DNA of 18,927 nucleotides, taken from Spirochaetaceae bacterium (GTDB lineage Bacteria; Spirochaetota; Spirochaetia; Treponematales; Breznakiellaceae). Positions within the stretch are counted from its first letter, which is position 1. Each line of letters begins with the position of its first letter. Below the pieces are notes generated by a model. That model did no database searches. It had not been told where the DNA came from and worked only from the letters and a program-made list of their open reading frames with translations. The stretch spans positions 1 through 18,927 of the forward strand of contig JAIRPU010000135.1 in NCBI GenBank assembly GCA_031256815.1, written 5' to 3'. The translations under genes were made by a program, and so were the position numbers. This document shows, in pieces, positions 6,098 through 13,649 of this stretch.

Positions 6098-6934
6098 ATG
6101 ATAAAAAAAAGTTTGCTGTTTCGCGCTACAATTTTTTCTGTTTTTAAACTATGTTCGTATCCGGCTTTATGGCGGCATATAACGTACTGTATTGTTATAA
6201 TTACCCGTTGTTTTTTTTTACCGCAGTTTAGGGCGCGCTTTAAAAAAAACAAAATGCTTGCGCAGGTTGACCATCCATTGGACGATACAATTCCATTTGA
6301 TGTATCATGGGTGGATATCTACATGGATTTTTCCCCGTTCTGGATACGTTCACAGGCCGCTTTGTTGCAGAGGTTTAAAAAAAAAGCAATTCCGCTTGTT
6401 ATCGATTTTATAGAAGCGCTTGCCGGATTATATACGGTTGCCGCCGGTATAGCAAAAGTCAGTTTTTCTACAACAAAACGTCCGCGTTATTATAAAAAAT
6501 TAAAATTTGCGCTTATACATATTTTTGACCCGCATCTTATGTGCGTTCCTTCGCTGCATGTTATGGTTGTGCTTTTTACGGCATTGCGTTTTGAAAAACA
6601 GCTCTCCGCTCTTGGCTGCGGAACTGAATTTACTGATGAGCGTAGTTTTGTTTATAAACACGCGCTTGGTATTACTGAATCTATTTTATATGTAAAACAG
6701 CACAGTGTTAATTGCATTCCGATTGCGTTATGGACAATGCACAGTCTGGATAATTTGCTGTATAACGATGAAGAAATAGCGCGTTTTTATAACAAATTGT
6801 TTTTGGAACGGCCGGATGTTCAATCTCATATAGTAACTTTTTATAATAAATTAAAAAATGAATCACAGGGCGCAAAAGACTGGCGCGAATGTATTTTTGC
6901 GTTTCTTTCAGAAAAACAGGCCGTAAATGGCTAA
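6098..6934 (+). CDS. divergent PAP2-like (phosphatidic acid phosphatase / Aur1-like) protein
   Basis: A 278-residue protein with AAGGA 5 nt before the ATG. The middle contains TTKRPRYYKKL, then HLMCVPSLHVMVVLFTALRF and ESILYVKQHSVNCIPIALW. These have the spacing of the three PAP2 motifs, K-x6-RP, PS-x-H and S-x-x-x-x-x-H, with the inositolphosphotransferase-like form C-x-PSLHV. The usual Asp after the last His is not seen. It probably sits in the inner membrane and could act on a lipid or isoprenoid phosphate. The C-terminal 70 residues are polar and not recognised. Its stop overlaps the next gene start by 8 bp, suggesting a linked function with the outer-membrane protein. Family assignment is moderate, substrate unknown. 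Confidence 0.6.
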   Translation: MIKKSLLFRATIFSVFKLCSYPALWRHITYCIVIITRCFFLPQFRARFKKNKMLAQVDHPLDDTIPFDVSWVDIYMDFSPFWIRSQAALLQRFKKKAIPLVIDFIEALAGLYTVAAGIAKVSFSTTKRPRYYKKLKFALIHIFDPHLMCVPSLHVMVVLFTALRFEKQLSALGCGTEFTDERSFVYKHALGITESILYVKQHSVNCIPIALWTMHSLDNLLYNDEEIARFYNKLFLERPDVQSHIVTFYNKLKNESQGAKDWRECIFAFLSEKQAVNG

Positions 6935-8204
6935 AAGTTTTTTTAAAACTGTTTTTGCCTTTATCATAATTTTTTGTGCGCCCTTTTTTGCGCCGGCACA
7001 GAGCGGCTCAGAGCGTAATTTTGAAGTAGAGCTGCTTAATTTTAGTATTGGAATGGAAAGCCCGTTCATAAGTACAAGCGATCTGATAAAACAAACTTAT
7101 GATTTTATTACAGACGGTTCGCTTTTTACATTTAATAATTTTGGACTTGATGAAATGTTTTCGGCAAATACACAATTGTTTTTACAGCCTGTAAAGATAA
7201 CGGTGCGAAGCAAAACAAAAACCAAATATGAATTCTGGACAAATATAGATTCAAAAGTATACGTTAAAATTTCGGAAGGCGCGATTAACGCTGCGCAGGA
7301 AATTTTAAAAAACAAAGATGACCCGTCAAACATAGATATTAACGCGATGAATGGCAGCGTGGGACTTGCGGGATACTTTTTTGTGGAAGCTGGATTTGCC
7401 GTATCAAAAACTCTTGTAGATAAAAAATTTTGGGCAAGGGTAGCGCCGCAGGTTTTTATTCCCCTGTTTTATATAAAACAGCATGAAATAAATTTGTCCG
7501 GTTACACAAGCGGAGCCGGAAATGGATTTATGGGAATTAAGGGTTCCGGCGAAATTGCCCTTTATTCACCATTGGATTTACAAGCGCCGGATTACAGCGC
7601 TCTGACGCGGACAGCCGGAATCGACATAACTTTAAATATGCTTTGGAATCTTTTACCATGGCTTGACGCGGGCGCAGACATTCTGCACATACCTTTTGTT
7701 CCGGCAAATTTATTGCGGCGCTATTCCGCCGCTCTTGATATTGATATTTGCGTACCGGACCCGGCATATCAATGGACGCAGCAGCAGCTTGCGGATATGG
7801 ATATGAATAAAATTTCAACAAAATATAACCTCAACTTTAGTATTGCTGAACCTGTAAACTATTATTGTATGCGCCCTTTGCGCTTTGATTTTTTTGCGCT
7901 GTACAAGCCGCTAAGAGAAAATCTTTTAATAATCCGTCCCGGCCTGGGATTTTCCGTAAACACGGTTGTTGGAATGTGGCTGCCTGATTATTCATTTTCT
8001 GTTCAGTTAAATTTGCCGGTTGTAGTTTCGCTGGAAACAGGCACAGAACTTTTTGAATCTGTATTCAGGCATTATTTTTCGGCGGTATTTAATTTTAAAG
8101 TATTTGAACTTTCGGGCGCTTTTTTTTTGCAGGGACAGGAATTTATTTCAAGCTGGAACGGAAGTGGAAGCGGGGCGCGCATAGCGCTTAGAATTGGTTA
8201 TTAA
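6927..8204 (+). CDS. predicted outer-membrane beta-barrel protein
   Basis: A 425-residue protein. A signal peptide is clear: positively charged start, a hydrophobic core FKTVFAFIIIFCAPFFAPAQ, and likely cleavage after A-x-A near residue 24. The mature part alternates hydrophobic and polar residues, with many short strands and turns and frequent Tyr/Phe/Trp. It ends in SGSGARIALRIGY, an alternating C-terminal strand with a terminal aromatic residue, the sorting signal for barrel assembly. There is no recognised enzymatic motif. It overlaps the PAP2-like gene by 8 bp, with start ATG inside the preceding stop region. A specific function cannot be given. Confidence 0.65.
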   Translation: MAKSFFKTVFAFIIIFCAPFFAPAQSGSERNFEVELLNFSIGMESPFISTSDLIKQTYDFITDGSLFTFNNFGLDEMFSANTQLFLQPVKITVRSKTKTKYEFWTNIDSKVYVKISEGAINAAQEILKNKDDPSNIDINAMNGSVGLAGYFFVEAGFAVSKTLVDKKFWARVAPQVFIPLFYIKQHEINLSGYTSGAGNGFMGIKGSGEIALYSPLDLQAPDYSALTRTAGIDITLNMLWNLLPWLDAGADILHIPFVPANLLRRYSAALDIDICVPDPAYQWTQQQLADMDMNKISTKYNLNFSIAEPVNYYCMRPLRFDFFALYKPLRENLLIIRPGLGFSVNTVVGMWLPDYSFSVQLNLPVVVSLETGTELFESVFRHYFSAVFNFKVFELSGAFFLQGQEFISSWNGSGSGARIALRIGY

Positions 8205-8232
8205 AAGCCCTTATACCTAAAGCAAAAATGTT

Positions 8233-8964
8233 TTACGGCGCAGAGGGCAAATCGTTTGCAAAAGTTATTTTACGGTTCATAAAATCGCCTTCTACACAGG
8301 CAACCTGGCCTGAAAAAGCGCCGTATATTTCGGCATCGTCTGTCCATTCACGGCAGCGGCCGGTTTCCGCTTCGTTTTGTATGGCGGCTTTTTCGTGTGC
8401 GGAAAGCAGCGCGTTAAAAAAAAAGCCCTGCGGCGTTTGAGCCAAAACAACCGATTCCCGCTTTAAATGCTCGCTTACAAAGCTGCCGGAAATTGTTTTA
8501 GGCGTTTCTGTAAGCGGCAGCACAGGCAGCGCCGCGCCATGCAGTTTTACCGCGTTAAGCACTTTTTCTATAAGCGCCGCGTTAAGCCACGGACGCGCCC
8601 CGTCGTGAACAAGCACAATATCGGGCTGCCAGGAACTTAGCAAACGCAGCGCGCGCCACACTGATTTTTGGCGGGTAGCTCCGCCAGGCACAAAAAAAAG
8701 CCTGCCCTGCCCCGCGCAGGCCAAACGCGAACCAATCGCTGCCCGCGCGCCGGTTTCGCCATTATGGGCGTTAAGCGGGTGCGCTACAATTATTGGAGCA
8801 ATTTCCGGTTGAAAAGCAAGGAATGTTTCTACAATAGCGCCAAGAACTGTAACAGGAGCGCCTTCGCTGTCAAAAGCGCCCGGAAGCCTGCGGTATTCTT
8901 TTTTTATACCGCCGCCCATGCGCGAAGACGCGCCCGCCGCAACGATAACCGCTGCGGCCGTCAT
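8233..8964 (-). CDS. ispD: 2-C-methyl-D-erythritol 4-phosphate cytidylyltransferase
   Basis: A 243-residue protein of normal length for IspD, the enzyme of the MEP isoprenoid pathway that joins CTP to methylerythritol phosphate. Visible motifs are the nucleotide-binding AAGASSRMGGGIKKEY (9-24), GGATRQKSV (94-102), VHDGARPW (119-126), AQTPQGF, TDDAEIY, and a final GDFMNRKIT. The start overlaps the carD stop by ATGA. The gene ends 28 bp from the convergent barrel gene, so no ispF follows; in many bacteria ispF is adjacent or fused. Identification is firm. Confidence 0.93.
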   Translation of the reverse strand: MTAAAVIVAAGASSRMGGGIKKEYRRLPGAFDSEGAPVTVLGAIVETFLAFQPEIAPIIVAHPLNAHNGETGARAAIGSRLACAGQGRLFFVPGGATRQKSVWRALRLLSSWQPDIVLVHDGARPWLNAALIEKVLNAVKLHGAALPVLPLTETPKTISGSFVSEHLKRESVVLAQTPQGFFFNALLSAHEKAAIQNEAETGRCREWTDDAEIYGAFSGQVACVEGDFMNRKITFANDLPSAP

Positions 8965-9467
8965 AAACCGCGGTTTTCAAGGCGGTCAAAAATAATTTTT
9001 TCTACCTCTGTTTTTGGTTTTTTTAAAGCGGTGGCAATCTCATCCTGCAGCAATTTCTGCGCCTGGTCGTATAGTTTCCGCTCCATTATGGGAAGTTCTT
9101 TTACTTTGCTGCGATGGTATAACGAACGGACAATGGCCGCTATATCCATAACGGTTCCCTTTTTTAGCAAATCTAAATTCATTTGGTAGCGGAGCTTCCA
9201 GTCCGACGGATTTGGCTCAAAATCTTCGCATATAAATTCCAGCGCGCGCTTGGCGTCTTCCGGCTGAACAATGGCCCTTATACCCAGTTCCTCGGCTTTT
9301 AATACAGGAACCATGACCATCATATCGGTATCTTCAATAAAAATAACGTAATAGGGAATCTTTTCGCCCTTAAATTCTTTTTCTTCGATTTGTTTAATAA
9401 CGCCAATTCCCTGGCTTGGGTAAACAACTTTTTGCTTGACTTTAAAAGCAAACTTCAATTCGCTCAT
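8961..9467 (-). CDS. carD: CarD-family RNA polymerase-binding transcription regulator
   Basis: A 168-residue protein from the chosen start MSELKFAFKVKQKVVYPSQG. The N-terminal Tudor-like RNA polymerase-interaction domain includes VVYPSQGIGVIKQIEEKEFK and YYVIFIEDTDMMVMVPVLKA. The C-terminal helical domain (about 75-165) is the DNA-contacting part. CarD proteins stabilise open promoter complexes, especially at rRNA and housekeeping promoters. An in-frame ATG at 9485 would add six residues (MCYVNP), but it lies within the candidate -10 box and the family normally begins near the second Met. Neither start has a Shine-Dalgarno sequence. It is co-transcribed with ispD through a 4-bp overlap. Confidence 0.92.
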   Translation of the reverse strand: MSELKFAFKVKQKVVYPSQGIGVIKQIEEKEFKGEKIPYYVIFIEDTDMMVMVPVLKAEELGIRAIVQPEDAKRALEFICEDFEPNPSDWKLRYQMNLDLLKKGTVMDIAAIVRSLYHRSKVKELPIMERKLYDQAQKLLQDEIATALKKPKTEVEKIIFDRLENRGL

Positions 9468-9473
9468 GGGATT

Positions 9474-9502
9474 AACATAGCACAAATAAATAGTTTGTTC
9501 AA
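9474..9502 (-). promoter_or_regulatory. candidate leaderless promoter of carD-ispD
   Basis: Minus strand TTGAAC (9497-9502), 17 nt, TATGTT (9474-9479), then 6 nt to the ATG at 9467. The transcript would start at or next to the start codon. Confidence 0.5.
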
Positions 9503-9513
9503 TCCTTATTCAG

Positions 9514-9523
9514 GCAGGCCTGC
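9514..9523. promoter_or_regulatory. 10-bp palindrome between carD and the divergent operon
   Basis: GCAGGCCTGC is a perfect palindrome, 11 bp upstream of the carD -35 candidate and 54 bp before the next plus-strand start. It is a possible operator for either direction; the evidence is position and symmetry only. Confidence 0.25.
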
Positions 9524-9577
9524 AAAGGGTCTAGACTTAGTTTAACATTTTTGTTTAAATGCCGAAGCTATATAACA

Positions 9578-10375
9578 ATGAATATTTTGATAGACGGAAC
9601 TCCCGCCGACATAACGCTTGAAACAGAAAAAACCGCCGGGGAAGTTATAGCCGCGCTTGAAAAATGGCTATTTGGCAGCGGGCTCGCTTTAAGCGGAATA
9701 AGCGTAAATGGAGAAAAAGCGAACGGTTCAGAGGCCGTAGAACGTCTGTTTAACATTGAAACTTCAAAAATTGAAGAACTCGAAGTTATTACTTCGCCTG
9801 TCGCTATGCTTGCGCTGGAAGCGATTATCGAAACAAAAATAATGCTGGAACAAAAAAGCGCAGACTGGGAGTCAAGCGCTGCGGCAAGTTTTTTACGCGA
9901 AAAAGACGCCGCTCTTTTTTCCAAAATTGAGGAAGCAATAGCAGAAAATAAAGCGTTTGACTTTACATCTGTAATAGAGGAAAGAGAGCGTGAACTGCGA
10001 AACAGCGCCGCTGAGTTTCTTTCGCTTAAAGACAACATACAAACAACGGTTCTGGCGCTGGAAAATTTTGCGCTTGATTTACAGATGGGAAAAGATAAAC
10101 AGGCAAACGAAACCGTAAAAAACTTTGCGTTTCTTGCGTCAAAAATTTTCAGGCTGCTGCCGCTTTTGCGCTGTGCCGGCCTTAATATGGAAAAACTGGA
10201 ATTAGACGAAAACTTTTTTATAGAATTTAATTCGGCGTTAAATGAATTTTTTTCGGCTTACGAAGATGCCGATACGGTGCTTGCCGGCGACCTTGCGGAA
10301 TACGAAGTTTCGCCACGGCTTAAAGATTTTTATAACGCGCTAAAAAAACAGGTAAGTTTACTTGTGGAGGTTTAA
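9578..10375 (+). CDS. conserved-looking protein of unknown function, possible beta-grasp N-terminus
   Basis: A 265-residue acidic protein from ATG 9578 (MNILIDGTPADITLETEKTA). An in-frame TTG at 9551 would add nine residues, but neither has a clear ribosome site. The first 75 residues alternate short strands and one helix, as a ubiquitin-like beta-grasp domain might. The rest is predicted helical and rich in Glu, Ala and Leu (for example SVIEERERELRNSAAEFLSL), possibly coiled coil. No signal peptide or membrane helix is seen. The stop shares a base with the next start (TAATG), so it is coupled to the PilZ gene. I do not recognise the family; context points to envelope or c-di-GMP-related work. 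Confidence 0.75.
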   Translation: MNILIDGTPADITLETEKTAGEVIAALEKWLFGSGLALSGISVNGEKANGSEAVERLFNIETSKIEELEVITSPVAMLALEAIIETKIMLEQKSADWESSAAASFLREKDAALFSKIEEAIAENKAFDFTSVIEERERELRNSAAEFLSLKDNIQTTVLALENFALDLQMGKDKQANETVKNFAFLASKIFRLLPLLRCAGLNMEKLELDENFFIEFNSALNEFFSAYEDADTVLAGDLAEYEVSPRLKDFYNALKKQVSLLVEV

Positions 10376-11226
10376 TGAATTTTGCTCAATTTTCAACTAT
10401 GATGCTACCACTGCAAAGCCTAAGTGAATTTAATATTTCCTCAAATGATACTTTACCGCACAAAATAGCGTTTGCAACAGGCGTTATCATACTTGTTGGA
10501 ATTTTTATCTTTTTAAATGTTTCAAAGCGGGTGCGCAACAGCAAAGCTTTTACCAAAGGAACGTTAGGAACATTAAAAGAAAAAACACCTATAGACAAGC
10601 TCTATAAGCAATTTGTCCGCAATTACAGTTTAAAAAAAGATGAACTGGCAATGTTAAAAGAGTTGTTAAAGTCTTCGCGCGGAGAGCCGGAAGAAACAAT
10701 TAAAGACCGCGCCGCGCTGGATATGCTGTTCAAAGATGCGTATCAGCGTTTGGTAAAAGAAGCGGAAGCATCGCAGGAAGCCATTGCAGAGCTGCGTACT
10801 CTTTTTAACCTGCGTTCCACTATTTTTTATTTTGAAGACGGCGCAGCCGCCGCTGCCAAAGGAAAGACGCCGCGTAAAACTCCGCGCCGCGATTGTAATT
10901 TTAACTGCGCGTGCTATATGGTAATTCTTGCAAAAGTTAAAGAAAACGGCAAAAAAGTAAAAAAACTTAAGCTTTCCGGAGCGAGCTTTCAGGGGGTGCT
11001 GGTCGATGTTTCTTCAAACGGCTGCGCATTAAAAGTGCCTTCTGTTGTAAAGGCGGGCTCTCAGCTTAAGATTGAATTTAATTTGGGAAAACGGCAAATG
11101 GCCGCTTTGGGCCAGGTTATCCGCGTAAACAAAGACAGCAAAGGCACTATCATTCATGTTCAATTTATAAAAGTACAACCCAAAACACAGTTCACACTTA
11201 ACGCGTTTGTATATAATTATATATAA
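10375..11226 (+). CDS. membrane-anchored PilZ-domain protein (putative c-di-GMP effector)
   Basis: A 283-residue protein. One transmembrane helix lies near 30-48 (IAFATGVIILVGIFIFLNVS). A charged helical region follows, then a basic linker RKTPRRD and a C-terminal PilZ barrel of about 165-275. The PilZ core motif D/N-x-S-x-x-G is present as VDVSSNGCALKV; the upstream arginines are in RKTPR, which fits R-x-x-x-R. PilZ domains bind cyclic di-GMP and control motility, polysaccharide or attachment. Translation is coupled to the upstream gene by TAATG. The C-terminal domain should face the cytoplasm, though topology is inferred. It may not bind the nucleotide if RKTPR is not the true arginine motif. 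Confidence 0.8.
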   Translation: MNFAQFSTMMLPLQSLSEFNISSNDTLPHKIAFATGVIILVGIFIFLNVSKRVRNSKAFTKGTLGTLKEKTPIDKLYKQFVRNYSLKKDELAMLKELLKSSRGEPEETIKDRAALDMLFKDAYQRLVKEAEASQEAIAELRTLFNLRSTIFYFEDGAAAAAKGKTPRKTPRRDCNFNCACYMVILAKVKENGKKVKKLKLSGASFQGVLVDVSSNGCALKVPSVVKAGSQLKIEFNLGKRQMAALGQVIRVNKDSKGTIIHVQFIKVQPKTQFTLNAFVYNYI

Positions 11227-11227
11227 T
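11222..11227 (+). promoter_or_regulatory. -10 box (TATAAT) before the DUF58 gene
   Basis: A perfect TATAAT overlaps the stop of the PilZ gene and ends 7 nt before the GTG start. A weak -35 (TTAACG, 11198-11203) lies 18 nt upstream. It could be an internal leaderless promoter; the local AT-rich run also makes chance likely. Confidence 0.3.
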
Positions 11228-11234
11228 ACTGTTT

Positions 11235-12116
11235 GTGGAACGAGATGAGCTTCTTCGTAAAATAAATACTTTTCCGCTTGTAGCGGGCGAACTTGCACGC
11301 GATATGCTTGCCGGCGATTTTCGTTCTGTCTTTCGCGGCGAAGGCATAGAATTTGACGAGGTGCGCCGTTACGAACAAGGCGATGATGTACGGGCGATAG
11401 ACCGGAACGTAAGCGCCCGTTATGGAACGCCTTACATAAAGTTGTACCGGGAAGAGCGCGAACTCACAGTTTTTGTTGTGCTTGACTGCTCGGCTTCCAT
11501 GTTTGTAGGCAGCGAAGGCACACAAAACATTCGCCGTATAGACCAGGCGATACTTGCCGCGGCGTTAATAGCGTTTTCTGCTGAACGTTCCGGGCAGCGT
11601 TTTGGGGCGCTGTTTTTTGATAACGATGTACACACGATTTTTAAACCAAAACGCGGACGCAGCCATATAATGGCGTTTGCCGGAGCCGCGTTAAGTTCAA
11701 AACCTAAAGCTAACGGCAGCGATTTAAGACAGGCCCTGCTCAGCGCTTCCAGGCTTTTAAAACGTCGAAGCATAGTTGTTATAATTTCTGATTTTTTAAG
11801 TTCAGGATGGGAACATGAATTTGGCAATATTTCAAAAAAACACGACTGTATAGTTTGCCGCGTCAGCGACCCGCTGGATTCAAGCTTTCCAAATCTTGGA
11901 CTTACCTATATCGAAGACCCGGAAACCCGCGCCGCAATTACCTGCAATACCGCTTCAAGCGCGTTTCGTTCGGCATGGGAACAGTGGCATACCGAACGAA
12001 ACGCATTCTGCGCTTCGGTTTTTCGCCGTTACGAGATAGCTCATATTGAACTTTCCACGCAAGACGAAGTTATCCGCATACTAAAAACGTTTTTTCGTGC
12101 CCGAAAACACCGTTAA
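11235..12116 (+). CDS. DUF58 family protein with a vWA-like fold
   Basis: A 293-residue protein from a GTG start 8 bp after the PilZ stop. The DUF58 signature runs GEGIEFDEVRRYEQGDDVRA, then IDRNVSARYGTPYIKLYREE; the usual Trp after Ile-Asp is Arg here. The metal-site-like loop VLDCSASM follows at about 88-95. Later, SIVVIISDFLSSGWE supplies the second part of the vWA-like domain. DUF58 proteins usually accompany MoxR AAA ATPases and Bat vWA proteins and are thought to help assemble or activate protein complexes. No MoxR gene is adjacent, unless outside the window. The gene ends 21 bp from the convergent ygeW gene. Confidence 0.88.
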   Translation: MERDELLRKINTFPLVAGELARDMLAGDFRSVFRGEGIEFDEVRRYEQGDDVRAIDRNVSARYGTPYIKLYREERELTVFVVLDCSASMFVGSEGTQNIRRIDQAILAAALIAFSAERSGQRFGALFFDNDVHTIFKPKRGRSHIMAFAGAALSSKPKANGSDLRQALLSASRLLKRRSIVVIISDFLSSGWEHEFGNISKKHDCIVCRVSDPLDSSFPNLGLTYIEDPETRAAITCNTASSAFRSAWEQWHTERNAFCASVFRRYEIAHIELSTQDEVIRILKTFFRARKHR

Positions 12117-12137
12117 TGGCAGCGAACCGGAAAACGC

Positions 12138-13337
12138 TTATACAACGCCGAAAAAGCGCTTTTTACCGCGGTCTGCAAGCTCACGGAGAGTCTTTTGCGG
12201 ATATTTAACCTTTGAAAGGAATATCATCGCGGCAATAATGTAGGGTTTATGGCTTGCTTCTTTGTATAGCGGCACACGATAGCGGTCAAAAACCGAAGCG
12301 GCAACTTCCCCTTCTTTGCAGCTTACGCCGGATATATCCGCAGGAAGACAATGCAAATAAAGCGCTTTTCCGCCGCGTGTAGACTGCATGAGTTTTTCTG
12401 TGCACTCCCAGTCTTTATGATTTGCGTTCTGGGCAAGAAGTTCCTTTTCCAGCGCCTTAATTCCTTCGTTGTCGCCATCTCCATAAAGTTTGGTGCGTCT
12501 CTCCATTGCGGCAAAGGGAGCCCAGCTCTTTGGATATACTATGTCGGCATCTTTAAACGCTTCTTCCATTGAATTTGATTTTGTAAATGTACAACCGGAA
12601 GCAAGAGCGTTTCTTTTTGCCACCTCTTCTACTTCGGGCATTACTTCGTAGCCTTTTGGGTGGGCAAGATGAACGTCCATGCCGAAGCGCGTAAACAAGC
12701 CGATTACGCCCTGCGGGACTGAAAGCGGTTTGCCATAAGAGGGGGAGTAGGCCCATGTCATTGCGACTTTTTTGCCTTTAAGGTTTTCTACTCCGCCAAA
12801 CTGATGAATTATATGATTCATGTCGGCCATACATTGTGTTGGATGGTCGATGTCGCATTGGAGGTTCACAAGGGTTGGGCACTGCTCCAAAACGCCGTCC
12901 AGATAACCTTCGCGCACCGCATCGGCAACGGAATGCATATAAGCATTGCCTTTGCCGATATACATATCATCACGAATTCCAATTACGTCGGCCATGAAAG
13001 AAATCATGTTTGCCGTTTCGCGAACCGTCTCGCCATGGGCTATTTGCGACTTGCCTTCGTCTAAATCCTGCACTTCAAGCCCAAGAAGGTTGCAGGCCGA
13101 AGCAAAGCTAAACCGTGTGCGCGTAGAATTATCACGAAAAAGCGAAATTCCAAGCCCCGAATCGAAGATTTTTGTAGAAACATTGTCTTCGCGCAAGCCG
13201 CGCAGAGCGTCGGCCACGGTAAATGTTGCCATTACCTCTTCAAAGGTCTTTTCCCATGTAAGAAAAAAATCATTTCCGTACATATTCCGAAAGTTCAGCT
13301 TGTCAAGCCGTTTTGTCCATTGTTTTACATAAGACAT
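12138..13337 (-). CDS. ygeW: YgeW-type knotted carbamoyltransferase
   Basis: A 399-residue protein closely resembling E. coli YgeW along its length, by recall: DFFLTWEKT, GLGISLFRDNSTRTRFSFAS with the carbamoyl-phosphate site STRTR (71-75), GKSQIAHGETVRETANMISF, LVNLQCDIDHPTQ, MTWAYSPSYGKPLSVPQG and the catalytic-loop HCLPADISGVSCKEGE. Start ATG 13337 is chosen because AAGGAG lies 6-7 nt upstream; an upstream ATG adds seven residues but no ribosome site. Family members have the deep trefoil knot, but the native substrate is not settled; it is not simply ornithine. In enteric and gut bacteria ygeW sits in purine (urate) degradation clusters with ygeX and hyuA. None of those is next to it here. 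It could supply carbamoyl phosphate for ATP via carbamate kinase. Confidence 0.93.
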   Translation of the reverse strand: MSYVKQWTKRLDKLNFRNMYGNDFFLTWEKTFEEVMATFTVADALRGLREDNVSTKIFDSGLGISLFRDNSTRTRFSFASACNLLGLEVQDLDEGKSQIAHGETVRETANMISFMADVIGIRDDMYIGKGNAYMHSVADAVREGYLDGVLEQCPTLVNLQCDIDHPTQCMADMNHIIHQFGGVENLKGKKVAMTWAYSPSYGKPLSVPQGVIGLFTRFGMDVHLAHPKGYEVMPEVEEVAKRNALASGCTFTKSNSMEEAFKDADIVYPKSWAPFAAMERRTKLYGDGDNEGIKALEKELLAQNANHKDWECTEKLMQSTRGGKALYLHCLPADISGVSCKEGEVAASVFDRYRVPLYKEASHKPYIIAAMIFLSKVKYPQKTLRELADRGKKRFFGVV

Positions 13338-13363
13338 ATTTTTCTCCTTATAAATCAAGAAAC

Positions 13364-13408
13364 ATTATATAGCGTTTTACGGCAAAACTTAGAAACGGTG
13401 TTACCGTT
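13364..13408 (-). promoter_or_regulatory. ygeW promoter region with an adjacent inverted repeat
   Basis: TATAAT on the minus strand at 13364-13369 gives a leader of about 20 nt that includes the AAGGAG site. The -35 match is poor. Just upstream of the -35 position lies the perfect inverted repeat AACGGT-GTT-ACCGTT (13394-13408), well placed for an activator or repressor. Confidence 0.45.
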
Positions 13409-13580
13409 GTTAAAATATCAGTTCAGCCGGTATTTCAAGTAATATCATTCATTTATAAATAATTCAAGCTGGAATAAAACCGCTTTGCGCTGTCCGCCGG
13501 CAGGTTGCCGAGGCGGCGGGCGCATACACACAAACGCGGCGGCATCGCAAAACCGCGCGGCTGCCTGCGAAAGGGTAAGC

Positions 13581-13620
13581 GCCGCCGATTGTCGCCGATT
13601 GTCGCCGATTGTCGCCGATT
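13581..13620. repeat. 10-bp tandem repeat, four copies
   Basis: GYCGCCGATT occurs four times head to tail (the first copy has C at the second position, the others T), followed by a partial GCCGCCGA. The period is exactly 10 bp, close to one turn of DNA. Confidence 0.85.
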
Positions 13621-13649
13621 GCCGCCGAGGCGGCGTAACAGACTGCAAG

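Larger units (their letters stand above)
13338..13649. other. intergenic spacer with GC-rich repetitive core
   Basis: This 312-bp gap separates the ygeW start from the end of the GH3 gene, both minus strand. The first 130 bp are AT-rich and include the ygeW promoter. From about 13480 the sequence becomes GC-rich and repetitive, with CCGAGGCGGCG at 13508 and again at about 13623. Open frames across it show no domain. I see no RNA gene. Confidence 0.5.

Noticed and set aside
12151..12164. Palindrome AAAAAGCGCTTTTT as a terminator between the DUF58 and ygeW genes
   Set aside because: It is inside the ygeW coding region (codons near KKRFF) and has no loop; chance symmetry is more likely, though a weak bidirectional role cannot be excluded.
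12138..13337. Ornithine or aspartate carbamoyltransferase
   Set aside because: The STRTR and HCLPA motifs are shared, but the flanking stretches match the YgeW family much better than ArgF or PyrB.
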